Assembly (NCBI RefSeq): GCF_003986935.1
Contig: NZ_RJZE01000025.1
Location: 1-64,000, forward strand
DNA from: Paraburkholderia kururiensis JCM 10599 = LMG 19447
GTDB taxonomy: Bacteria > Pseudomonadota > Gammaproteobacteria > Burkholderiales > Burkholderiaceae
Length of the DNA: 64,000 nt
Direction of reading: 5' to 3'
In this document: positions 8,234 through 15,619 of the stretch, piece by piece
How positions within the stretch are numbered: position 1 is the first letter of the stretch
Layout of the letters: each line of letters starts with the position of its first letter
The notes under the pieces: model-generated
Told to the model about the DNA's origin: nothing
Database searches by the model: none
The model's input: only the letters and a program-made list of their open reading frames with translations
Made by a program: the position numbers and the translations under genes

Positions 8234-8243
8234 GGTGAACGTG

Positions 8244-8265
8244 CGGGCCGCTTTGCCGCGGCCCG
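8244..8265. terminator. Hairpin between convergent genes, probable bidirectional terminator
   Basis: Perfect 8-bp stem CGGGCCGC (8244-8251) and GCGGCCCG (8258-8265) with loop TTTGCC, placed between the MCP stop at 8233 and the convergent LysR stop at 8270. There is no clear T-run on either side, so termination strength is uncertain. Confidence 0.55.
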
Positions 8266-8269
8266 TCGC

Positions 8270-9307
8270 TCACGCTGCCAGTCTGTTCGACGGCGCGGCT
8301 GCGTCGTCCGCGTTGAAACCCGTCAGGCAGTTCAGGTCGAGTGCGCGGATCTGCTCGGTCATGAAGTCGATGAACACGCGAATGCGTGCCGGTAGGTGTT
8401 GCCGGCTCAGATAGCAGATGTAGTGGCCGCGGTCGTCGGGCGTGTGCCCGGGCAGCGCCGCCACGAGCTCGTGGGACGCAAGGTGCTCGCGTATCTGGTA
8501 GCCGGCCATCTGAGCCATGCCCCAACCGTTGAGCACCGCCTGTAGCACCAGGTCGGCATCGTTGAAAGTGAGGCGCGCCGTCGGCATGTACTTGCGCACG
8601 CCGCCGTCCACCTTGAACTCCCATTCGAATACCCGGCCGTTGGAAAAACGGAAGTTGATGCATTCGTGCCGACTCAGGTCTTCCAGCTTCTGCGGCAGGC
8701 CGTGCCTGGCCACGTAGGATGGCGCGGCGCACAGTGCCATCTGCATCGGAATCAGCTGCTTCGCAATGATGCTGGAGTCTTCGATGCGCCCGTTGCGGAA
8801 GGCGACGTCGATGCGGTCCGACACGAAGTCCGTCGGCCGGTCGTCGAGCAGCAGATCGATGACGATGTCGGGATAGCGTTTCGTGAACGTGTCGAGCAGC
8901 GGTGCGACGACCTTCCGGCCGAAGCCCACCGTCGAGCTGATACGTACGAGCCCGCGCGGCGGCCCTTGACGCAGTTCGAGCATGTCGTTCATGGCTTCCA
9001 CGATGTGCGTGACGCCCTGATGGCAGTTGTCGAAGAAGCGTTGGCCTTCGCGCGTGAGCTGGGTTGTGCGCGTCGTGCGCAGAAAGAGCCGCGTGCTCAG
9101 CTGAGCTTCCAGCTTCTGCACGTTGCGGCTCACTGCCGACCTGCCGATTCCCAGACGTTCGGCGGCGCGCGTGAAGCTGCCCTCGTTCGCCACCGCCATG
9201 AACGCGAGGATGCCCGCGTAGCTCGCGCCGAAGCTGGCGGAAAGCGCCTCGCTGCGAGCGGGCAAGTCGAGACGAAAGTCGCGTTTCGATGTGTCCGATT
9301 CACTCAT
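8270..9307 (-). CDS. LysR-family transcriptional regulator
   Basis: A 345-aa protein with an N-terminal winged HTH (AFMAVANEGSFTRAAERLGIGRSAVSRNVQKLEAQL) and a C-terminal LysR substrate-binding domain. Start ATG 9307 (MSESDTSKRD) is preferred because GGGAG lies 11-15 bp upstream; farther in-frame starts at 9343 and 9406 would extend it toward or into the upstream gene. The N-terminal extension of about 25 residues before the HTH is longer than usual. It lies 71 bp downstream of the NmrA-like gene on the same strand and is probably cotranscribed. The effector is unknown. Confidence 0.88.
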   Translation of the reverse strand: MSESDTSKRDFRLDLPARSEALSASFGASYAGILAFMAVANEGSFTRAAERLGIGRSAVSRNVQKLEAQLSTRLFLRTTRTTQLTREGQRFFDNCHQGVTHIVEAMNDMLELRQGPPRGLVRISSTVGFGRKVVAPLLDTFTKRYPDIVIDLLLDDRPTDFVSDRIDVAFRNGRIEDSSIIAKQLIPMQMALCAAPSYVARHGLPQKLEDLSRHECINFRFSNGRVFEWEFKVDGGVRKYMPTARLTFNDADLVLQAVLNGWGMAQMAGYQIREHLASHELVAALPGHTPDDRGHYICYLSRQHLPARIRVFIDFMTEQIRALDLNCLTGFNADDAAAPSNRLAA

Positions 9308-9378
9308 TTCCGCTGCTCCCAGACAGGTCGACAGGTCGTTCATCCCGATCGTGTTCGGGGCCATGCGAGGCGAGGGCG

Positions 9379-10131
9379 TCAGCCTTTTCGCGCCTGCGCG
9401 AGCCACGCTTCGAGGCTGATGCCGCCAAGGCGCGCGTTGCCGAGCGGCACGAGCGACTTCTCTTCGACGTGGCCGCCGTAGTAACGCGCATCGCGATCGG
9501 TTACCACTGGCCGTGCGTCGCCCACCGACTTCAGATAGCGCGCGACGATCTGCGCAAACGGCGCGCGGTCCGGCCCGGCGATTTCGACCGTGCCGTTGAG
9601 CGGCGCCTCCAGCACAATCTGCGCGACGATAGCGGCGACATCTTCGGCGGCAATGGGTTGAAAGAGGCCGTCGCCGATGCGCACCGTGCCGTCAACCGTG
9701 CCGAAGTCCGCAATGCCGCCGATGAACTCCATGAACTGCGTCGCACGCACGGTGGTGTACGGCACGCCCGACGCTTCGATGGCCTCTTCCTGGGCGACCT
9801 TGGCCACGAAATAGCCGTTCTCCGGCATGCGGTCGCAGCCCACGATGGAAAGCGCGACGTGATGGCGAACGCCCGCGGCGACCTCTGCCTTGCCGAGATT
9901 GCGAGCCGACGTGCGGAAGAAATCGAGTACGGCCTGCGGCTCCCATGACGGCGCGTTGGCCACGTCGACCACGACGTCGGCGTCGGTCAGCACGTCGGTC
10001 AAGCCTTCGCCGGTGATGGTATTGACGCCCGTGCGCGGCGACGCGGCGATCGCCTCATGGCCCTTCTCGTTCAGCAACGTGACGACGCGCGAGCCGATCA
10101 GGCCCGAACCACCAATGACGACGATCTTCAT
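9379..10131 (-). CDS. NmrA-like / atypical SDR NAD(P)-binding protein
   Basis: A 250-aa protein starting MKIVVIGGSGLIGSR, a GxxGxxG-type dinucleotide-binding motif, with VVDVANAPSW and HHVALSIVGCDRMPENGYF typical of NmrA/atypical short-chain dehydrogenase relatives that lack the classic YxxxK pair in canonical position. Start ATG 10131 has GGAG 8-11 bp upstream. Possible roles are a redox-sensing regulator or an oxidoreductase; the substrate is unknown. It is transcribed divergently from the MocR-type gene, and the 130-bp spacer should hold both promoters. Confidence 0.82.
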   Translation of the reverse strand: MKIVVIGGSGLIGSRVVTLLNEKGHEAIAASPRTGVNTITGEGLTDVLTDADVVVDVANAPSWEPQAVLDFFRTSARNLGKAEVAAGVRHHVALSIVGCDRMPENGYFVAKVAQEEAIEASGVPYTTVRATQFMEFIGGIADFGTVDGTVRIGDGLFQPIAAEDVAAIVAQIVLEAPLNGTVEIAGPDRAPFAQIVARYLKSVGDARPVVTDRDARYYGGHVEEKSLVPLGNARLGGISLEAWLAQARKG

Positions 10132-10206
10132 GTGAGTTCTCCAGTTGGGAAGCAATGGAAGGCGCAATGGCGAGGCCCGTTACACCGTCGCATCGCGTGA
10201 GACTTA

Positions 10207-10235
10207 TTGTGGAAGAATCATGTCCTGGCTATAAG
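10207..10235 (+). promoter_or_regulatory. Sigma-70-like promoter for the MocR-type gene
   Basis: -35 TTGTGG (10207-10212) and -10 TATAAG (10230-10235) separated by 17 bp. Transcription would begin near 10242, which rules out the upstream in-frame start at 10207 and favours ATG 10264 or 10300. Confidence 0.5.
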
Positions 10236-10263
10236 GGCCAAGAATTGTCGATTGGCCTGGTCC

Positions 10264-11844
10264 ATGTCGTTTTTGCCTCCTGTCACCTGCGAACCGGTCA
10301 TGAGTGCGTCATCTGCCCCTTCCGCTTCAGCTTCGCTCACCATCGAGATCGATCGGCGCCATCAGTTGCCGATCTACCTGCAGATATGCGAGCGCTTCAG
10401 AGCCGCGATTGCCGCGGGGCATTTGCGGCCCGGCGACCGTGTGCCCGCGTTGCGGGGCCTTGCCACGCAACTCAACACAGCACGCGGCACGGTCGAACAG
10501 GCCTACACGATTCTCGTGGACGAGGGGTATCTGCAAATGCGCGGCGCGGCGGGCACGTTCGTCTCGCCGTCTTTGCCGGCGTCGCTGATGCGTCCGCCGC
10601 GTGGGCGAACCGGGCCGAGTGCGCAGTGGGCCGCGGACAACGGCACGGCGGGTGAGCCTGGTGAGCCGGACGAGCCGCAGGAAGCGCAAGCGCAGCCGCG
10701 CCAGCCGCCCATCGCGGTAGCCATGAGCGGGCAGCCGCGGCCGCTGCAGCCGGGGCTGCCCGCGCTCGACGCGTTTCCGCGCAAGGTCTGGCACCGGCTC
10801 GTTTCGCAACGCGCGCGTAGTGGCGAACGCGCGCTGCTGGCCTACCCGGACCCGGCCGGTTACCGGCCGCTGCGCGAACACATCACCACGTACCTCGCGC
10901 TGTCGCGCGGCGTGACATGCCGGCCGGAACAGGTCTTCGTGACAGGCGGCTACCGCTCGACACTCGAACTCGTGTTGCGCAGTCTGGCGCGCCCGAACGA
11001 CCGCGTATGGTTCGAAGATCCCGGCTATCTGCTGGCACGCAGCTTTCTCTCCGAAACCGGCGTGCAACTCGTGCCGGTGCCCGTGGACGCCGACGGCATC
11101 GACGTCGAGCGCGGCACGCAACTGGATGCGCAGGCGCGCTTCGCACTCGTCACGCCGTCGCATCAGAGCCCGCTCGGCCACACGCTCTCGCTGCCGCGGC
11201 GCATCGCGCTGCTCGATTGGGCCGCGAGGGCGTCGAGCTGGATCGTGGAAGACGACTACGACAGCGAGTTTCGTTACGTGGGCCGTCCGCTGCCGGCGCT
11301 GAAGAGCCTCGACCGGCGCGATCACGTGATCTATTGCAGCACCTTCAGCAAAGTGATGTTTCCCGGGCTGCGCCTTGCCTACGCGGTGGTGCCGGAGCGC
11401 GCGATCGAGCGCGTCACGCGCGTGGCGTGCAGCATGAACGCCGGTTCGCCGACGCTGCTGCAGGCCGCTGCTGCGGATTTCATCGCGCAAGGGCACTTCG
11501 CGCGACATCTCAAGCGCATGCGCGCGCTGTACCTGGAGCGCCGCATGCTGATCGTGCATGCGCTGCAGCAGGCATTCGGTGAACGGCTCGCCGTGGATTT
11601 GCCGCCCGGCGGAGTCCAGTTCGCGGTGCAGTTCGCACCCGGTGCGGGCGGCCCTATCGACGACGTCGCCGTTGCCGCGCGCGCCAGCCAGGCGGGCATC
11701 GCCGTGGTGCCGCTTTCCATCTGGTATGCGAGCGGCCGTACGGAGCGAACGCCACGCGGTCTCGTCATGGGATTCGCGAACATTGCCGATGCGAGCGAGG
11801 CGCGCCGCCTCGCGCAGACATTGCGCGCATGCCTGGACGGCTGA
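10264..11844 (+). CDS. MocR/PdxR-family regulator (GntR HTH + aminotransferase-like domain)
   Basis: A 526-aa protein. The N-terminal GntR winged helix includes LPIYLQICERFRAAIAAG, DRVPALRGLATQL and ARGTVEQAYTILVDEGYL. After a Pro/Glu-rich linker (about 100-150) comes a fold-type-I PLP aminotransferase-like domain with YPDPAGYRPLREHI, EDDYDSEFRY and the PLP lysine in YCSTFSKVMFPGLR. Such proteins regulate PLP, amino-acid or amine genes. Start 10264 sits just downstream of the promoter; 10300 (MSASSAP) is a good alternative. No PLP-synthesis gene is adjacent, so the target may be the divergent NmrA-like gene or distant genes. Confidence 0.88.
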   Translation: MSFLPPVTCEPVMSASSAPSASASLTIEIDRRHQLPIYLQICERFRAAIAAGHLRPGDRVPALRGLATQLNTARGTVEQAYTILVDEGYLQMRGAAGTFVSPSLPASLMRPPRGRTGPSAQWAADNGTAGEPGEPDEPQEAQAQPRQPPIAVAMSGQPRPLQPGLPALDAFPRKVWHRLVSQRARSGERALLAYPDPAGYRPLREHITTYLALSRGVTCRPEQVFVTGGYRSTLELVLRSLARPNDRVWFEDPGYLLARSFLSETGVQLVPVPVDADGIDVERGTQLDAQARFALVTPSHQSPLGHTLSLPRRIALLDWAARASSWIVEDDYDSEFRYVGRPLPALKSLDRRDHVIYCSTFSKVMFPGLRLAYAVVPERAIERVTRVACSMNAGSPTLLQAAAADFIAQGHFARHLKRMRALYLERRMLIVHALQQAFGERLAVDLPPGGVQFAVQFAPGAGGPIDDVAVAARASQAGIAVVPLSIWYASGRTERTPRGLVMGFANIADASEARRLAQTLRACLDG

Positions 11845-12073
11845 AGTGCGTTGCGAGGGGGCGCTTTGTCGAGGCGCTCCTGGCTCCTCGCGAGGTCCGC
11901 TCGTCTTGTCCCCTGGTTGATGATTGGTGCCGAAGCGGCAACAGAGTGCGCGCCTTGCGGGCTCTACTCACCCGCGTGCCCAGAGCCTACGATGCCTGCC
12001 ATGCATGCCCTGCGCGGCATCTCCCCCGGCGCAGGCTCAACCAGCGAGCACACGCCGCTCACGAGAGGACTTC

Positions 12074-12217
12074 ATGACCCAACGTCTCAACTACTTCCCG
12101 CCCCCGGCAGAACTATCCGGAAAGCTCGTGGAGCTGGACGCGCTGAACGTGGCGTTGTGCGTCACGCCCGGTTCGTTCGACACGATGTTCGGGCTCGACA
12201 AGACTCGTCAGGAGTGA
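12074..12217 (+). pseudogene. AhpD/carboxymuconolactone-decarboxylase remnant (internally deleted, 47 codons)
   Basis: The frame starts MTQRLNYF, the typical start of AhpD-like alkylhydroperoxidase/CMD proteins, and ends with VTPGSFDTMFGLDK, like their C-terminal tail. The whole central domain including the CxxC active site is missing. A strong ribosome site (GAGAGGA) precedes ATG 12074. The stop lies 5 bp before the cupin start, so the remnant may still act as a translated leader. Similarity is by recall. Confidence 0.5.
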
Positions 12218-12222
12218 CCCCC

Positions 12223-12627
12223 ATGAAAGCGATCGTCTTCGCTGCGGCGGCCCTGATGTCGTCATGGGTTGCGGCTGTACAGCCGGCCCTTGCCGCGCCG
12301 CAGGCCAAAGTCACGCCGCTTACCACGCAACCGTTGCCCGAGTATCCCGGCAAGGAAGCCCAGATGATCGTGGTGGACTATCCGCCGGGCAGTGTGGATC
12401 CGGTTCATCGTCATCATGCGCACGCGTTCGTCTACGTGCTGGAGGGCAGCATCGTGATGGGCGTCAACAACGGCAAGACGGTGACGCTCCATGCCGGCGA
12501 CACCTTCTACGAAGGTCCCGACGACGTTCACACGGTGGGACGCAATGCCAGCAAAACGAAGCCCGCAAAGTTCGTCGTATTCCTGATAAAAAATCAGGGC
12601 GCGCCGATTCTCACGCCCGAGCAGTAG
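12223..12627 (+). CDS. Secreted cupin-domain protein
   Basis: A 134-aa protein with a cleavable signal peptide (MKAIVFAAAALMSSWVAAV...ALAA), so probably periplasmic, followed by a single cupin barrel. The metal-type motif VDPVHRHHAHAFVYVLEG and GDTFYEGPDDVHTVGRN supply the expected His and Glu ligands. CAGGAG lies 8 bp before ATG 12223. It follows the AhpD remnant, a common pairing in this group, suggesting a detoxification or quinone/aldehyde role, but no substrate can be named. Its 3' end overlaps the convergent LysR gene by 34 bp. Confidence 0.82.
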   Translation: MKAIVFAAAALMSSWVAAVQPALAAPQAKVTPLTTQPLPEYPGKEAQMIVVDYPPGSVDPVHRHHAHAFVYVLEGSIVMGVNNGKTVTLHAGDTFYEGPDDVHTVGRNASKTKPAKFVVFLIKNQGAPILTPEQ

Positions 12628-13577
12628 TCACGCGGTGCGTCAGGCCCGGCCTGACCTGGCCGGGCCGTAATTTCGCGATCCCACGGCGCCACCCCGCCAA
12701 ACGCCTCGGCGAGGAAATCGATCATCGCGCGTATCTTCGCGCTGAGATGCCGTCGGCTCGGGTACAGCGCGAGTACGTCGATATCGGGCAAGCGGTACTC
12801 CGGCAAGATCTGAACGAGCTTGCCGGCGCGCAGGTCGTTACCCACCAGAAACGTGGGTTGCCAGATCACGCCTTGTCCCGCGAGCGCCGCCGCGCGTGCG
12901 GTATCGCCGTTGTTGCTGCGCATGTTGTAGTTGACCTTCACGGCGTGCGCGCGGCCTTTGCTGTCGATGAGCTGCCACTCGTCGCCCGTGGATGCGTACA
13001 GGTAGCCGATGCATTGATGCCCGGCGAGGTCGGCTGGCGTTACCGGGTGTCCGCACCGCTTCAGGTAATCGGGCGACGCGCAGACGATGTTTCTCGATGT
13101 CGCGAGCTTGCGCGCGGCGTGGTTCGTCGAGCCCGTGCGGGAGATGCGAATGGCGAGGTCGTAGCCTTCATCGACGATATCGACCACGCGGTCAATCAGC
13201 GCAACGTCGAGTTCGACGCGCGGATACCTGCGCATGAACTCGGGCCACAGCGGCGCCAGATGCAGAATGCCGAAGCTCACAGGCGCGTTGATGCGCAGCC
13301 GTCCGCGCGGTTCCACCGACGCCGACGAAACGAGCCCTTCGGTTTCCACCACGTCGTCGAGAATCGATTTGCAGCGCGCGTAAAGCGTTTCTCCGCCTTC
13401 GGTGAGCGAGAGTCTGCGCGAGGTGCGATTGATGAGACGGGTGCCGAGATGCGCTTCCAGTTCGTTCACGTAGCGCGTCACGTTGGCGGGCGAGGTTTCG
13501 AGCGCATCGGCTGCGCGCGTGAAGCTGCCGCGGCTGACCACGGTCACGAAGACTTCATAGGCGCGCAGTCGGTCCAT
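12594..13577 (-). CDS. LysR-family transcriptional regulator
   Basis: A 327-aa LysR protein of the group often found beside SDR genes. The HTH is YEVFVTVVSRGSFTRAADALETSPANVTRYVNELEAHLGTRL, and the effector domain starts near residue 90 (GRLRINAPVSFG). It is transcribed divergently from the SDR at 13716, with a perfect LysR box 12 bp upstream of its start codon, so it probably autoregulates and controls the SDR. The last residues overlap the convergent cupin gene. Confidence 0.9.
   Translation of the reverse strand: MDRLRAYEVFVTVVSRGSFTRAADALETSPANVTRYVNELEAHLGTRLINRTSRRLSLTEGGETLYARCKSILDDVVETEGLVSSASVEPRGRLRINAPVSFGILHLAPLWPEFMRRYPRVELDVALIDRVVDIVDEGYDLAIRISRTGSTNHAARKLATSRNIVCASPDYLKRCGHPVTPADLAGHQCIGYLYASTGDEWQLIDSKGRAHAVKVNYNMRSNNGDTARAAALAGQGVIWQPTFLVGNDLRAGKLVQILPEYRLPDIDVLALYPSRRHLSAKIRAMIDFLAEAFGGVAPWDREITARPGQAGPDAPRDYCSGVRIGAP
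12639..12655. terminator. Short hairpin just past the cupin stop
   Basis: Eight-base arms GTCAGGCC and GGCCTGAC around a single C (about 7 usable pairs), 12 bp after the cupin stop and inside the 3' end of the LysR gene. Could terminate cupin transcription. No T-run. Confidence 0.3.
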
Positions 13578-13588
13578 ATCCGTCTCCG

Positions 13589-13611
13589 ATCATTCAAGGA
13601 TGCTGAATGAT
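13589..13611. promoter_or_regulatory. LysR box between divergent LysR and SDR genes
   Basis: Perfect inverted repeat ATCATTCA (13589-13596) and TGAATGAT (13604-13611) with a 7-bp spacer. It contains the T-N11-A core (T 13594, A 13606) expected of LysR-regulator sites. It lies 12 bp upstream of the LysR start and about 105 bp upstream of the SDR start. Confidence 0.7.
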
Positions 13612-13715
13612 ATACCCACGTTTTATGCCTTCTTGCGCCGGTTGCCCACGCCTATAGTGCTGCTCACCGGCCGGGGCATGGGGCTCCTGCCAGCACACTG
13701 CAGCAGGAGATGAAC

Positions 13716-14480
13716 ATGCAACGCTTGACAGGAAAAGTCGCCATCGTGACCGGCGCCAGCGCGGGAATTGGCCGTGCCACGGCGAAACTGTTTGCCGCGG
13801 AAGGCGCAAAGGTGGTGGTGGCGGCGCGCCGCGAATCCGAACTCGAAACGCTCGTTGACGAGATTGCCCGCGAAGACGGCGAGGCCGCGTTTCTCGCGGG
13901 CGACGTGCAGTCCGAGGACTTCGCCAAAGCGCTGGTCGAACTCGCCGTGAGCCGCTTCGGTCGCCTCGACATCGCCTATAACAACGCCGGCACGCTGGGC
14001 GAAATGGGCCCGACCACGGGGGTGTCCGAGGCGGGCTGGTCCGCCACGCTCGCCACCAATCTGACGAGCGCCTTCCTCGGCGCGAAGCATCAGATTCCGC
14101 AGATGGTGAAGCAGGGCGGCGGGTCGGTCATCTTCACGTCCACCTTTGTGGGCTATTCGTTCGCGTTTCCGGGTACTGCGGCCTACGCGGCGAGCAAGTC
14201 CGGCTTGATCGGCCTCACGCAGGCCCTCGCTGCGGAGTACGGACCGCAAGGCGTGCGCGTCAATGCCGTACTGCCCGGCGCCGTGGATACGCCGATGTAC
14301 CGCGGCATGAACGACACCGCCGAGTCGCAGGCCTTCGTGACGGGGCTGCATGCACTCAAGCGCGTGGCACGGCCGGAGGAGCTGGCGCGCTCGGTGCTTT
14401 ATCTCGCGTCCGACGATTCGTCGTTCGTGACCGGCACCGCTTCGCTCGTGGATGGCGGCGTGTCGATTACGCGGACCTGA
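13716..14480 (+). CDS. Short-chain dehydrogenase/reductase
   Basis: A 254-aa classical SDR. It has the cofactor motif TGASAGIGRATA, NNAG, catalytic Ser in SVIFTSTFVG, and YAASK carrying the Tyr/Lys pair, followed by the C-end GTASLVDGGVS typical of this group. The Arg-rich stretch after strand 2 (VVAARRESEL) suggests NADP preference. ATG 13716 is preferred over ATG 13710 because the CAGGAG ribosome site ends one base before 13710, leaving no spacing. Substrate unknown. Probably controlled by the divergent LysR through the 13589 box. Confidence 0.9.
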   Translation: MQRLTGKVAIVTGASAGIGRATAKLFAAEGAKVVVAARRESELETLVDEIAREDGEAAFLAGDVQSEDFAKALVELAVSRFGRLDIAYNNAGTLGEMGPTTGVSEAGWSATLATNLTSAFLGAKHQIPQMVKQGGGSVIFTSTFVGYSFAFPGTAAYAASKSGLIGLTQALAAEYGPQGVRVNAVLPGAVDTPMYRGMNDTAESQAFVTGLHALKRVARPEELARSVLYLASDDSSFVTGTASLVDGGVSITRT

Positions 14481-14576
14481 TACGCGCTTCGCGATATCGA
14501 TTGGGGGCTTCTGCGTGTGCTGATGTCTCTGCCTCTGCTTTGCCTTGCTGCGCAGCGCCCCGCCTCGCAGTGCCCT

Positions 14577-15389
14577 TTATCCCATCGCCACGATCACATG
14601 CGCCTGAATCTTGCCGGCCACCGGGCCGTTGCCGTAGCGGTCGGCAAGGGCCTGGGCGGCGCGCTGCGTAGCGAATTCGAGCAGGCCGGCGTCGCGTGCC
14701 TCGATTTCGTTGCGCAGCGGCGTGCCTTCGCAATAAGCGATGGCGACGTCGTGTGCCGAGGCCGCGCAACTTAGCTTCTCGTGCGTCTCGATCTGGATCG
14801 TGGTGAACCCGGCTCGACTCAAGTCGTCGCGAATCAGCGCGACGTCGTGATAGCCGTGCGGCGTGCGGGCGAGAAACCGCGGCGGGTCGTGCGGAAACAC
14901 GGCGGCGAGTGCGCGCGTGACCTCGTCGGCGAAGGCGTTTTCTTCGATGCGGTCCCACACGTTGAAGACGAACCGACCGCGAGGCTTGAGTACGCGACGC
15001 GCCTCGGCGTAGCCCGCTGCGCGATCGGGAAAGAACATCGCGCCGAACTGGCAGCAGACCACGTCGAACGCGGCCTCTTCGAACGGCAGGTGAAGTGCGT
15101 CGGCCTGTTTCCATTCGATGCGGCTGTCGGCGCCCTGCCGCCCGGCGGCATAGTCGAGCATGGGCTGGTTGAGGTCGGTCACGACATAGCGTGTGGTTGC
15201 GTCCAGCCTGGGCGCAAGCGCGCGCGTGACCGCGCCGCTGCCCGCCGCCGTTTCGAGCACCGAGCGAGGCGAGGCCGCCGCGACAAGCGCGGCTAGGTCG
15301 GCGGCGTAACCCTCGAAGACGAGGGGCACCATCAGCGTGTCGTAGAACTTCGGGATGGAGCCTGAAAACACCTTGTCGCGCTCGGTCAT
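14577..15389 (-). CDS. Class I SAM-dependent methyltransferase
   Basis: A 270-aa protein with the Rossmann SAM motif SVLETAAGSGAVTRAL, acidic motif VVTDLNQPMLDYA, QADALHLPFEEAAFD and CCQFGAMFFPD, as in UbiE/Methyltransf_11-type enzymes. Start ATG 15389 has AGGAGG 7 bp upstream. The substrate is unknown. It is monocistronic by layout: the upstream neighbour at 15620 is on the same strand but separated by 230 bp and a strong hairpin. Confidence 0.87.
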   Translation of the reverse strand: MTERDKVFSGSIPKFYDTLMVPLVFEGYAADLAALVAAASPRSVLETAAGSGAVTRALAPRLDATTRYVVTDLNQPMLDYAAGRQGADSRIEWKQADALHLPFEEAAFDVVCCQFGAMFFPDRAAGYAEARRVLKPRGRFVFNVWDRIEENAFADEVTRALAAVFPHDPPRFLARTPHGYHDVALIRDDLSRAGFTTIQIETHEKLSCAASAHDVAIAYCEGTPLRNEIEARDAGLLEFATQRAAQALADRYGNGPVAGKIQAHVIVAMG

Positions 15390-15574
15390 GATGCCTCCTG
15401 TGAAGGCTTTCGATGATGCCGTCGAGCATGCGCTGTGGCGCGGGCATGGGCGGCCCATGCGCTATGGTGGGCGCCCGCATGGGGCGCGTCAATTTGGGTT
15501 TTGGAGCTGGGTTTTGGCGCGGTGCCGCAGCGGGCGCGGCGGCGCGAGCCGGACCTGCGCTCGCGAGTCGACAT

Positions 15575-15605
15575 GTCCCTGCACGGCGTGCGGCCGTGCA
15601 GGGAC
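15575..15605. terminator. Strong 13-bp hairpin after the lipoprotein gene
   Basis: Perfect stem GTCCCTGCACGGC (15575-15587) and GCCGTGCAGGGAC (15593-15605) with loop GTGCG, starting 14 bp past the lipoprotein stop at 15620 (minus strand). It lacks a T-run, so it may block exonucleases as much as terminate. Confidence 0.6.
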
Positions 15606-15619
15606 GGCGGGAGAGGGCG

